Shown here piece by piece: positions 24,426 to 32,643 of a stretch of 63,002 bases of DNA (position 1 is the first letter of the stretch; each line of letters starts with the position of its first letter). Origin of the DNA: CF-118 sp035689345 (GTDB lineage: Bacteria > Chloroflexota > Dormibacteria > Dormibacterales > Dormibacteraceae); NCBI GenBank assembly GCA_035689345.1, contig DASSLR010000072.1:1-63002 (forward strand). Direction: 5' to 3'. The position numbers and the translations under genes were made by a program. The notes below the pieces were generated by a model. The model did no database searches, was not told where the DNA came from, and was given only the letters and a program-made list of their open reading frames with translations.

Positions 24426-25688
24426 CGAGCCGCGGGCCGACCACGCGTCATCATCGCCGGCGCCGGCTTCGGGGGCATCACGTGCGCCCGCGCGCTGAAG
24501 CGCGTCGACGTCGACGTGCTCTTGCTCGACCGCAACAACTACCACCTGTTCACCCCGCTCCTCTACCAGGTGGCGTCGGCGCTGCTCGATCCGGGCGAGA
24601 TCGCCAGGCCCGTGCGCGAGCTCATCCGGCCGTTGCGCAACATCGAGTTCCGCCAGGCGGAGATCACCGGCGCGGATCTGCAGCGCCGGCTGCTCCTGAC
24701 GGACCACGGGCCAATGCCCTACGACTTTCTCGTACTGGCGCTCGGGGCGCAGACGGATTTCTTCGGTAACGAGTCGGTGGCCCGCAACGCGTTTGGGCTC
24801 AAGGGCCTGGACGAAGGACTGGCTCTGCGCAACCGAGTGCTGGCGCGATTCGAAGCTTCGCGCTGGGCGAAGACCGCCGAGGAGCGGCAGTCGCTGCTCT
24901 CCTTTGCGATCGTGGGCGGCGGGCCTACAGGCGTCGAGCTTGCCGGCGCTTATGCCGAGCTCATCCGGCTTGTCCTGCGCAAGGACTTCAAGGACCTGGA
25001 CATGACCGAGGTCCACGTGATCCTGCTCGAGGCCGCCGACAGCCTGCTGGCGGTGTTCGAGCCGAGGTTGCGCGCGGCGGCAAAGCGCTCGCTCGAGAGC
25101 AAAGGCGTCGAGGTCAAGCTGGGCGCGCGGGTGGCCGAGCTGAACAAGGACGTGCTGACGCTGGCGGGCGGTGGGGAGATCCGGGCCAGCACGGTCATAT
25201 GGACGGCTGGCGTCCGCGCGTCAGAGGTGGGCGCCACCCTGGGAGTCGAGGTGGGCAAGCAGTGGCGGGTCAAAGTGGCGCCCACGCTGCAGGTCCCGGG
25301 GCATCCGTCCGCATTCGTCATCGGCGACCTAGCCGCCGCCTCCGATGGCGAGACGGTGCTGCCGATGCTCATCCCCGTCGCGATGCAGGAGGCAAAGCGG
25401 GTGGCGCGGACGATCGCGGACATGGTGCACAACGGCAGCGCGACGGCGTTTCGCTACAAGGACCCAGGGATCATGGCCACCATCGGTCGCAACTCGGGCG
25501 TCGCGCAGCTGGGCCGCGTGCACCTTTCCGGGTTTCTCGGCTGGGGGATGTGGCTGGTCGTGCACCTGGTGAACGTGGTGAGCTTCCGGAGCCGCATCCT
25601 CGTGCTCGTCAACTGGGCGTGGGACTACCTGTTCTATGACCGGCCGGTGCGTCTGATCGTCGCCGCCCGCGAGGAGCGGCGGACCTAG
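24426..25688 (+). CDS. Type II NADH dehydrogenase (FAD-dependent), start codon unclear
   Basis: About 415 residues. VIIAGAGFGGITCARALK is the FAD-binding Rossmann motif, FAIVGGGPTGVELAG the NADH site, and FVIGDLAAASDGE the second FAD contact; a hydrophobic C-terminal region (WGMWLVVHLVNVVSF) fits membrane attachment. NDH-2 passes electrons from NADH to quinone without pumping. Between the previous gene's in-frame TAG (24423) and the FAD motif (24447 on) there is no ATG, GTG or TTG. The first in-frame GTG would cut off the FAD motif. Non-canonical start, readthrough or a base error must explain it. Confidence 0.85.
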   Translation, partial: RAAGRPRVIIAGAGFGGITCARALKRVDVDVLLLDRNNYHLFTPLLYQVASALLDPGEIARPVRELIRPLRNIEFRQAEITGADLQRRLLLTDHGPMPYDFLVLALGAQTDFFGNESVARNAFGLKGLDEGLALRNRVLARFEASRWAKTAEERQSLLSFAIVGGGPTGVELAGAYAELIRLVLRKDFKDLDMTEVHVILLEAADSLLAVFEPRLRAAAKRSLESKGVEVKLGARVAELNKDVLTLAGGGEIRASTVIWTAGVRASEVGATLGVEVGKQWRVKVAPTLQVPGHPSAFVIGDLAAASDGETVLPMLIPVAMQEAKRVARTIADMVHNGSATAFRYKDPGIMATIGRNSGVAQLGRVHLSGFLGWGMWLVVHLVNVVSFRSRILVLVNWAWDYLFYDRPVRLIVAAREERRT

Positions 25689-25717
25689 CCGCCGCGGGTC
25701 GATACTTGTTCGCCGGG

Positions 25718-26416
25718 ATGAAAACACGCGTGGCGGTCGCGTCGCTTCTATCTGTGGCCGCGCTGGCGGCCGCATGCGGCGGGCTGCAGCCCGAGGATCC
25801 GGCCCTGGCGCTGAAGCAGGGCGGCGCCGCGATCGGCGGCCTGAAGACGGTGACGGCCACGTTGAAGGTGACCAAGGGCACGATCTCGTTCCAGGGCTTT
25901 GCGCTCGTTTCCGCCACGGCCGGCATCCGGCTGCCCGACCAGAGCGACACCGTGTACCTCGTCCGCCAGCAGGACGTGCAGATCGGGCTCGAGGTCGTGA
26001 TCATCAGCGGCCACGTCTTCCTCAAGCCGCCGCTGCTCCGCTTCGAACCGCTTACGGCCGCGCAAGCCGCCGACATCCCGGACCTGTCGCAGCTGTTCGA
26101 TCCGCAGACCGGATTGCCAGCGATCATCCCGCAAGGCCGGAGCCCGAAATATCTCGGCGTCGAAACGATCGACGACGTCGATTCTCACCGCGTGGAGGCG
26201 ACGTACACGTCTGACCAGGTGCGCGGCATGCTGGCGCAGCTCTCGTCGCAGGGCGACGTCGACGCGATCGTTTGGGTCGGCGGGTCCGATCACTACATCC
26301 GCAAGGCGGTGCTCAGCGGCAAGTTTGGGGACAACGGCAGCGATGCGACCATCGAGGTCGACCTGAAGGGGTTCAACGGCACAGTCAACATCGCGTCGCC
26401 CGGCCGCACCGGTTAG
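25718..26416 (+). CDS. LppX/LprG-type lipoprotein
   Basis: 232 residues. Lipoprotein signal peptide with lipobox LAAAC (cysteine about residue 20). The mature part (LKTVTATLKVTKGTISFQGF ... VGGSDHYIRKAVLSGKFGDNG) follows the LppX_LprAFG pattern, a half-barrel that carries lipids across the envelope in mycobacteria. It is downstream of NDH-2 and upstream of an MFS exporter; in mycobacteria lprG is paired with an MFS gene, which makes a lipid-export role attractive here. Confidence 0.82.
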   Translation: MKTRVAVASLLSVAALAAACGGLQPEDPALALKQGGAAIGGLKTVTATLKVTKGTISFQGFALVSATAGIRLPDQSDTVYLVRQQDVQIGLEVVIISGHVFLKPPLLRFEPLTAAQAADIPDLSQLFDPQTGLPAIIPQGRSPKYLGVETIDDVDSHRVEATYTSDQVRGMLAQLSSQGDVDAIVWVGGSDHYIRKAVLSGKFGDNGSDATIEVDLKGFNGTVNIASPGRTG

Positions 26417-26437
26417 CCAGCACCGTGCCCGGCCTCG

Positions 26438-26479
26438 TTAACAGGCTGAGTTGTGCTCGACTCCTTGCCGAAATAACCT
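26438..26479 (+). promoter_or_regulatory. Shared promoter motif copy C (MFS gene)
   Basis: TTAACAGGCTGAGTTGTG from 26438, 18 bases, then TAACCT (26474-26479): the same 30-base spacing as copies A, B and F. Predicted start near 26486, giving a leader of about 90 bases to GTG 26577. The leader contains a hairpin, GGGCTTT (26500-26506) with AAAGCCC (26516-26522). Confidence 0.55.
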
Positions 26480-26576
26480 CGAGGCGGCACGGTGAGAATG
26501 GGCTTTGGGGGAGGGAAAGCCCACCGGGAGAGGGAGGGCCCAGCAAGGGGCACGCCCGCATCGGGGCCGCGCTCCA

Positions 26577-28184
26577 GTGACGAGCCAGGTCGAGCCGGAT
26601 TCCTCGTCGACAAGCGAGACGCCGCGCCGGAACAGCCGCGCGCTCTTGCTTGCGGTCGCCGGCGCCGGTTTGTTCATCGCCGCGATGGATGCGTACGTCG
26701 TGGTGACACTGCTGCCCGCGATGATCGCCGATGTCGGGCTGACCATCGACCGCATCGAGCAGGCCACGCCGCTCGTGAGCGGATTCCTCGGGGGCTACAT
26801 CGTCGCGATGCCGCTGCTCGGTGCGTACTCCGACGTTCGCGGTCGCGCACCCATCTACATCGCGTGTCTGGCGGCATTCGCGCTCGGATCGGTGGTCACA
26901 GCTACCGCCGGGCTCTGGAATTCCGGGCTCGCGTGGCTGGTCGTGGGCCGCGTGCTGCAGGGGCTTGGTGGCGGCGGACTCGTGCCTCTGACACTGGCCA
27001 TCGCCGCTGACCTGTATCGCGGCGGGGGCAGGACGGTTGCGCTCGGATCGGTCGCCGGGCTGCAGGAAGCGGGCAGCGTGTTCGGTCCGCTGTACGGCGC
27101 GACACTCGCCGCCGCCGCCGCGTCCGCGGGTGGCTGGCGCTTCGTTTTCTGGCTCAACGTGCCGCTGGCCGCCGCCTGCGGAGCCGGCCTCTACGTCCTC
27201 GACCGCCGGCTCACGCCGCGGGTGGCGAAGGTGAGCGTCACGGTCAGAGTCCGGGAGGGTGCTCCATCTGGGCACCGCCGCGACAGCATCGATTGGCTGA
27301 GCGCGCTCTTGCTCGGCGGTGGTCTCGGGCTGCTCGTGCTCGCGCTGTATCCGGACGACCCCGCCAATCGCGCCACCGGCGCGCTCTTCATCCCGGCCGG
27401 CATCGCGAGCCTGGTGCTGCTGGTGATTTACGGATGGCGCCAGCTCCGGCAGCTCGAGCCCCTGATCCCACGCGCCCTTCTGCGCAGCCGGCGGTTCATC
27501 GGCTCGACCGCCGCCAACCTGCTGATCGGCGCCGCCCTCATGGTCGCGCTCGTCGACGTGCCGCTGCTCGGCCGTCTTGTGTTCGGACTCGATGAGCTCA
27601 ACTCGGGACTACTCCTCACGAGGTTCCTCGTGGGCGTGCCCGTGGGCGCAGTTCTCGGTGGACTGGCGGCGAGGCGCTTCAGTGCATGGGTGACGGCGCT
27701 GGCCGGCATCGCGCTCGCGGCGGTCGCCTTCCTGCAGATGTCCGGCTGGCCCGCCAACGAGCTGGACTTGAGGCTCGGCCCACTACGTCAGGCCGACATC
27801 GCCCTCGCCGCGTGCGGCGTCGGCTTTGGAATCGTGATCGCTCCGCTAGCCGCCGCCGTTCTCGACCTCACCAGAGCTGAAAATCACGGCCTGGCGTCGA
27901 GCCTGGTGGTGCTGGCACGCACGCTGGGGATGCTCATCGGTCTGTCCACGCTCACCGCGTTCGGTCTCCACCGCTTTCACCAGATCCTGGGCACGCCGCA
28001 GCTCGACGACCCGACGGTGAAGGAACGAGTCGACCACCTCGCCAGGCTCGTCGCGGCCGCGTTTCTTCAGGAATACCGGGAGATCTTCGGGATCGCTGCT
28101 GTGCTGTGTGTGCTGGCCGGCGTCGTGATCGTGGTCACGCTCGGGCCCCTGCCCTATCGCTTCTCGGCGACCGCCAGCAAATAG
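26577..28184 (+). CDS. MFS transporter, DHA2-like (14 helices)
   Basis: 535 residues from GTG 26577; an upstream ATG at 26505 would add a basic leader that looks non-coding. AAMDAYVVVTLLPAMIADVGL (helix 1 motif), GAYSDVRGRAPIYIACLA (loop 2-3) and LQGLGGGGLVPLTLAI (helix 4) define a DHA2-type drug or lipid exporter. It follows the LppX-like lipoprotein gene and has a copy of the shared motif in front. Its 3' end overlaps the convergent methyltransferase by 31 bp. Confidence 0.9.
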   Translation: MTSQVEPDSSSTSETPRRNSRALLLAVAGAGLFIAAMDAYVVVTLLPAMIADVGLTIDRIEQATPLVSGFLGGYIVAMPLLGAYSDVRGRAPIYIACLAAFALGSVVTATAGLWNSGLAWLVVGRVLQGLGGGGLVPLTLAIAADLYRGGGRTVALGSVAGLQEAGSVFGPLYGATLAAAAASAGGWRFVFWLNVPLAAACGAGLYVLDRRLTPRVAKVSVTVRVREGAPSGHRRDSIDWLSALLLGGGLGLLVLALYPDDPANRATGALFIPAGIASLVLLVIYGWRQLRQLEPLIPRALLRSRRFIGSTAANLLIGAALMVALVDVPLLGRLVFGLDELNSGLLLTRFLVGVPVGAVLGGLAARRFSAWVTALAGIALAAVAFLQMSGWPANELDLRLGPLRQADIALAACGVGFGIVIAPLAAAVLDLTRAENHGLASSLVVLARTLGMLIGLSTLTAFGLHRFHQILGTPQLDDPTVKERVDHLARLVAAAFLQEYREIFGIAAVLCVLAGVVIVVTLGPLPYRFSATASK

Positions 28185-28993
28185 GAGTGGTGGTAGCGAA
28201 ACGCGTCGTCGGGGTCGCCAAGGCTGTCCATCGCCAGCTCGACCTCTTCCTCGAGCTCGGACCGGTAACGCGGGCCGAGTGACTTGATCAGCGTGTAGGG
28301 AAGCGGGCCCGCGCCCGCCATCAGCTCGGTCCACTCGCGGGCGCCGCGCGCTCGGCCGCCGGTCACCATCTCTGTCATCGCAGCCACCTCGAAGCCGGCG
28401 TCGCGCAAGAGGTCGGGCAGGACCGACGGCTCACCGAAGCGGGAGCGTTCCGAGCTGAATCGCGGCAGGCTCAGGTAGTGGCGGCGAGCCAGCGGCACCA
28501 GGCCCTGGAAGAACAGGTTCTGGGCGGGCGTGCTGAGGCTGCGACGGAGGCACGAAACCGCGAGCCTGCCGCCCGGGCGGAGCACGCGATGCGCCTCGTC
28601 CAGGGCCGCGAACGGGTCGGCGAGATACGCCAGCGCCTCACCCATCGTGACCAGGTCAAACGTCGCGGGCCTGAACACCAGGTGTTCGGCCGCCATGCCG
28701 AGGTACTGGGTGTTGGGACTCTTGCGTGCGCGAGCGATTGACAGCATTCGATCTGACAGGTCGATGCCGATAACGGTGCCCGGCTTGACCCGGCGTGCGA
28801 CTTCGTGGGCGACCAGGCCCGTACCCGTGCCGACGTCGAGCGCATGCTCGCCCTTCCCTGGTTTTGCCAGCTCGACAAGACGCGACGCGACCCGCCCGTG
28901 CTGGCCCTGCGCCCACGTGTCGTATTCGGGGGCGATCTGATCGAAGAAGTCGACCAGATGGTCGACCATCTCGTCGGTGGCGTCCGGGTCCAT
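28154..28993 (-). CDS. Class I SAM-dependent methyltransferase, UbiE-like
   Basis: 279 residues. ALDVGTGTGLVAHEVARRV is SAM motif I, IGIDLSDRMLSIAR motif II, and EAHRVLRPGGRLAVSCLRR the post-III region, like UbiE/Coq5 and other small-molecule methyltransferases. The substrate is not evident. The N-terminus DFFDQIAPEYDTWAQGQHG is typical. The 212-bp gap upstream (28994-29205) has a short AGAGCG/CGCTCT hairpin and otherwise only the bactofilin leader. Confidence 0.85.
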   Translation of the reverse strand: MDPDATDEMVDHLVDFFDQIAPEYDTWAQGQHGRVASRLVELAKPGKGEHALDVGTGTGLVAHEVARRVKPGTVIGIDLSDRMLSIARARKSPNTQYLGMAAEHLVFRPATFDLVTMGEALAYLADPFAALDEAHRVLRPGGRLAVSCLRRSLSTPAQNLFFQGLVPLARRHYLSLPRFSSERSRFGEPSVLPDLLRDAGFEVAAMTEMVTGGRARGAREWTELMAGAGPLPYTLIKSLGPRYRSELEEEVELAMDSLGDPDDAFRYHHSYLLAVAEKR

Positions 28994-29205
28994 CAGGGCC
29001 GTGGCTGGTCCTCCGAAAGAGCGTTCTGGCGCTCTGCGATCAAGGCGTTTTTCGTCATCTCAGAAGCGCGGGACACCCTGATAGGATGCTAGCTCGGCGT
29101 TGAATCCGGACCGCACTTTTAAGGGCTTTCCGCGCAAGAACCATCCGCCCGGCGCGGTTGAGTCAGGTCATGGAAAGCCCAACCGAACAACTGGAGGAAC
29201 CGATC

Positions 29206-29583
29206 ATGGCTCAAGCCGAGAAGACAGCAGGCCACGCGGCTGGTACGCCGCAGAACGGCGGCACCAACGTCGTCACGCTCGGCCCCCGCGACTCCCTGCA
29301 CGGGCGCCTGGACATCCAGGGTGACCTTCGCGTGCACGGGACGGTCGAGGGCGAGCTCAAGGTGAGCGGCGATGTCGCGGTCGAGTCCACCGCTACCGTC
29401 CAGGCCTCGATCGAGGGCGCCAACGTTTCCGTCCGCGGCCAGGTCACCGGGAACGTGAGCGCGAAGCGCCGCCTCACCCTGGCGGGATCCGGCCGGCTCA
29501 ACGGTGACGTACGCGTCGGCCGCCTCACGGTCGAGGACGGGGCGACCCTCAACGGCAACGTCGCCATGACCTCGGAGAAGTAG
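29206..29583 (+). CDS. Bactofilin family protein
   Basis: 125 residues from ATG 29206, chosen because GGAGG (29193-29197) lies 8 bases before it; an in-frame ATG at 29170 is possible. LHGRLDIQGDLRVHGTVEGEL and repeating G-x-V-x-G-N/D turns (GQVTGNVSAKRRL, GRLNGDVRVGRL) form the right-handed beta-helix of bactofilins, polymer-forming cytoskeletal proteins involved in shape and envelope organisation. Monocistronic; converges on the next gene. Confidence 0.9.
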   Translation: MAQAEKTAGHAAGTPQNGGTNVVTLGPRDSLHGRLDIQGDLRVHGTVEGELKVSGDVAVESTATVQASIEGANVSVRGQVTGNVSAKRRLTLAGSGRLNGDVRVGRLTVEDGATLNGNVAMTSEK

Positions 29584-29587
29584 CCCG

Positions 29588-29998
29588 CTACACCTTTCGG
29601 CCTCCTGACTCGGCCCGCTCGATCGACGGCAGCACGACCGTCTCGATGTAACGGCGCATCGAGTCCATCGCGGAGTGGATGATTCGCCACTCGAGCGCTT
29701 CGAACTGGGCCTGGGCTCCGTTCAGCTCACCAAGCCGCCGCCTCCAGAAGGCGGGATCGACGTTCAGGCCCGGCAGGAGGGGAATCCCCGACGGCTGTGG
29801 CGGGACCAGGGCGTCCGGCGGAATCGAGGCGTCCGGGGCGTCCGAGGGAGAACCAGAACCGGGCAGCAGCAGAGCCGGCACGTCCGAGGCCGTCGGTGCC
29901 GTGACGAGCAGGTGCCAGCCGACCCCGATCAAGGCCATCACGACCACGACCTCGCCCGCGACCATCCAGGTGAGCGGCTTGCGAAACAACTGGCGCAT
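29588..29998 (-). CDS. Single-pass membrane protein with proline-rich extracytoplasmic linker
   Basis: 136 residues. A basic N-terminus (MRQLFRK), one strong membrane helix (about 11-32), then a proline/serine-rich linker (about 40-75) and a C-terminal helical domain (PAFWRRRLGELNGAQAQFEALEW). The plan, cytoplasmic tip, one helix, stiff linker, outer domain, is that of TonB- or VirB10-like spanning proteins, but no family motif is visible. Promoter copy B ends 6 bases before its ATG, so the message is probably leaderless. The shared motif ties it to the pilin and ssb operons 10 kb away. Confidence 0.7.
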   Translation of the reverse strand: MRQLFRKPLTWMVAGEVVVVMALIGVGWHLLVTAPTASDVPALLLPGSGSPSDAPDASIPPDALVPPQPSGIPLLPGLNVDPAFWRRRLGELNGAQAQFEALEWRIIHSAMDSMRRYIETVVLPSIERAESGGRKV

Positions 29999-30004
29999 GC
30001 CGCG

Positions 30005-30046
30005 AGCGTAGGCAGGGCCTTGTCGAAAGGGAACGCCGCCTGTTAA
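30005..30046 (-). promoter_or_regulatory. Shared promoter motif copy B
   Basis: Minus strand: TTAACAGGCGGCGTTCCC from 30046, 18 bases, TACGCT (30010-30005), then 6 bases to ATG 29998. TTAACA overlaps the stop codon of the aminotransferase gene, as copy F overlaps the M23 stop. Also shares TTCGAC and TGCCTA with copy A. Confidence 0.65.
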
Positions 30047-31158
30047 GACCGGGGCAGATTTCTCAGCGCGTTGATGCCCCGCTCGATCGTCGACATCTTC
30101 TTGGGGAAGCTGAAGCGCAGGTGCTTCCGGCCCAGTGCCGGATCGTGGTAGAAGCTCGACCCCGGCACCGTGGCCACGGCCACGTGCTCGATCAGATGCC
30201 GCGCCATCGCCAGGTCATCGTCGAAGGGAAAAGCATCGATGCCGGCCATCACGTAGTAGGCACCAGCCGGCGACGGCGCATCAAAGCCGCACTCGTTGAG
30301 GCCGGCGACGATGGCGTCGCGCCGCTCGAGGTAGTCGCCCCGCAGCTCCACATAAAAGGACGCGGGAAGCTCGAGGGCCGCGGCCACGGCGACCTGCAGG
30401 GGGTGCGGCGCGCCCACCGTGAGAAAGTCGTGCACCTTGCGGATGCCGTAGCTGAGGAGCGGTGGCGCGATGATCCAGCCCACCCGCCATCCGGTCACCG
30501 AGTAGGTCTTGCTCGCGCCGCTGATCGTGATCGTCCGCTCCGCCATGCCGGGCAGTGTCGCCATGCTCACGTGCTCGCCCGCGTAGACGAGGTGCTCGTA
30601 GATCTCATCGGTGATGGCGATCGCGTCGTGGTCGATACAGAGGCGGGCGATGTATTCGAGCTCGGCACGCGTGTACACCTTGCCCGTCGGGTTGTGCGGC
30701 GTGTTGATGACGATGGCGCGCGTGTTGGAGTTGAAGGCAGCCGCGAGCTCGTCGTGATCGAACGACCAGTCCGGCGGCCGCAGCGCAACGTAGCGGGGTA
30801 CAGCCCCGCTCAGGATGCAGTCGGGACCGTAGTTCTCGTAGAAGGGCTCAAAGATGATGACCTCGTCGCCTGGATCGACGGCGGCGAGCATCGCGGCGAT
30901 CATCGCCTCCGTGGCTCCGTTCGACACCGTCACCTCTTTGCCCGCGTCCACCTCGCGGCCCCATGCCGCCGACTGCTTGCGCGCCACGGCCTCGCGCAAC
31001 GATGCCGCGCCCCACGTCGTGGCGTACTGGTTGTAGCCATCGCGAAGGGCCCTCGCCCCGGCCTCGACGATGCGAGGGTCGGTGTCGAAGTCGGGAAATC
31101 CCTGGGCGAAGTTGATCGCTCGCTCGGGACCGTTGAGCTCCAGGTTCTGCCGAGTCAT
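30043..31158 (-). CDS. PLP-dependent class I/II aminotransferase (methionine/kynurenine aminotransferase-like)
   Basis: 371 residues from ATG. INFAQGFPDFDTDPRI, NTPHNPTGKVYTRAEL, ITDEIYEHLVY and the PLP lysine in SGASKTYSVTGWRVGW place it with YbdL/KAT-type transaminases. In-frame upstream codons read LSLKAESFAESVIRE, which continues the family's conserved N-terminus, but contain no ATG, GTG or TTG; a CTG at 31203 would restore it. Last gene of the long minus-strand run. Confidence 0.9.
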   Translation of the reverse strand: MTRQNLELNGPERAINFAQGFPDFDTDPRIVEAGARALRDGYNQYATTWGAASLREAVARKQSAAWGREVDAGKEVTVSNGATEAMIAAMLAAVDPGDEVIIFEPFYENYGPDCILSGAVPRYVALRPPDWSFDHDELAAAFNSNTRAIVINTPHNPTGKVYTRAELEYIARLCIDHDAIAITDEIYEHLVYAGEHVSMATLPGMAERTITISGASKTYSVTGWRVGWIIAPPLLSYGIRKVHDFLTVGAPHPLQVAVAAALELPASFYVELRGDYLERRDAIVAGLNECGFDAPSPAGAYYVMAGIDAFPFDDDLAMARHLIEHVAVATVPGSSFYHDPALGRKHLRFSFPKKMSTIERGINALRNLPRS

Positions 31159-31216
31159 CTCGCGGATGACGGACTCGGCGAAGCTCTCTGCCTTAAGCGA
31201 CAGCCGGGCGGCTGGC

Positions 31217-31684
31217 TTAGTGCCCAGGATCCGCTCGCTCCAGGTGAATGTCGGTGCTCGAGCACGAGAAGCAGCGCTCGGGCCGCTCGAGCCCGCGCTC
31301 CCAGCGCCCGCACACGTTGCATGTCCAGCGGGTCTTGGCGAAGAAGTCGAGCACGTCCGAGCGGCTGAGGAGGCCCACCATCTTGCCTCGCTTGATCACG
31401 GGCACGCGCCGGATGCGTTCGCCCGCCAGGAGCCTGGCCGCCTCGTCGATGCCTGTGTCCTCGGTGACCGAGATGACGTGCGGGCTCATGATGTCCCGCG
31501 CGACCTTTCCCTTCTTGGTGAAGACGTCGACCTCGGAGACGATGCCGACCACGAGTCCGTCGCCCGCCACGACGGGCGCGCCGGTGATGCGCTTGGTCGA
31601 CAAGGTCTGCGCGATCTCGTCGACAGGCGTGTCTTCTTTGAAGGTGATGACGTTGCGGGTCATGACCTCTTTGACCGGGATCAT
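31217..31684 (-). CDS. CBS-pair protein with C-terminal zinc ribbon
   Basis: 155 residues: two CBS motifs (about 1-55 and 65-120; VKEVMTRNVITFKEDTPVDE and ARDIMSPHVISVTEDTGIDE) that bind adenosyl ligands, then CNVCGRWERG...RCFSCSS, a Cys4 zinc ribbon. CBS-ribbon proteins are commonest in archaea and some actinobacteria and are thought to sense energy charge or SAM. ATGA overlap with the dehydratase gene. Confidence 0.87.
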   Translation of the reverse strand: MIPVKEVMTRNVITFKEDTPVDEIAQTLSTKRITGAPVVAGDGLVVGIVSEVDVFTKKGKVARDIMSPHVISVTEDTGIDEAARLLAGERIRRVPVIKRGKMVGLLSRSDVLDFFAKTRWTCNVCGRWERGLERPERCFSCSSTDIHLERADPGH

Positions 31685-32643
31685 GAGTGTTCGAGCAGTT
31701 TAGCCACCGTTCCGAAGTTGGCGTTGCCGCCGCTGAGCAGCAGGCCGGTTCGCCCCCGTGGCAGCTTGCCCGCGAGATACGCGGCGAGTGTCAGGCAGCC
31801 GGTCGGCTCGAGCGCCAGGCGCAAGCGCGTCCACGCGGTCCGAACGGCGTCGCCGATCTCCTGCTCCGAAACGGTCACGATCTCGTCGACCAGGTGGTGG
31901 CCGAACATGACCTCGAAGTTACGCTGCCCGATCGAGGTCGTGCGGACTCCGTCGGCCAGCGTCTTCGGTGATTCGGCCAGGGCCTGAATGGTGCCGGACT
32001 TCCACGTCCGGTACGCATCGTCGGCCTGCTCGGGCTCGACCCCGATCACCTTCATCGACGCGCGATGCGCGCGGCCGCTGATCGCGGTTCCTGACAGCAG
32101 ACCTCCACCGCCCACCGGCGCGGCCAGGACTTCCAGCTCGGGTGCGTCGGCCAGCAGCTCCATCGCCGCCGTCCCCTGGCCGTGGATCACGTCCCAGTCA
32201 TCGAATGGGTGGACGAGCGTGTAGCCCCGCTCGGCCTTCACCTCGCGCAGCCGGGCCTCGCGATTGGCGAACGTGATGCCGTCCTGGATGACCTCCGCGC
32301 CGAGGGCGCGTGTCGCGGCCACCTTCATCGGATTCGCGTCTTCGGGGATGAGGATCAACGCGGGAATGCCGACGGTTCGCGCGGCCAGAGCCACCGCCTG
32401 CGCGTGGTTGCCCGAGCTCACGGCGATGACGCCGCGAGGCCGCTCGTTGTCCATGAGCGAGAGCACGGCGTTGAAGGCACCCCGCGGCTTGAAGGAACCC
32501 GTCACCTGAAAGCATTCCGGCTTGAGACGCAGGTTGGGGTCGAGGTCGACCGTCAGCGTGGCCGTGCGCTTCACGAAGGGCTTGATGCGCTCTGCCGCGG
32601 TGCGCACCTGCGCAAAATGCTCGCGGACGAAGTCGTCGCTCAA
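31681..32643 (-). CDS. Threonine/serine dehydratase (PLP fold type II)
   Basis: 320 residues. FQVTGSFKPRGAFNAVLS holds the PLP lysine, VSSGNHAQAVALAA the asparagine loop, and VGGGGLLSGTAIS the glycine loop binding the phosphate. It deaminates threonine or serine to 2-oxoacids. No C-terminal ACT domain, so it is the unregulated catabolic-type length rather than biosynthetic IlvA. Overlaps both neighbours by 4 bp. Confidence 0.92.
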   Translation of the reverse strand: MSDDFVREHFAQVRTAAERIKPFVKRTATLTVDLDPNLRLKPECFQVTGSFKPRGAFNAVLSLMDNERPRGVIAVSSGNHAQAVALAARTVGIPALILIPEDANPMKVAATRALGAEVIQDGITFANREARLREVKAERGYTLVHPFDDWDVIHGQGTAAMELLADAPELEVLAAPVGGGGLLSGTAISGRAHRASMKVIGVEPEQADDAYRTWKSGTIQALAESPKTLADGVRTTSIGQRNFEVMFGHHLVDEIVTVSEQEIGDAVRTAWTRLRLALEPTGCLTLAAYLAGKLPRGRTGLLLSGGNANFGTVAKLLEHS

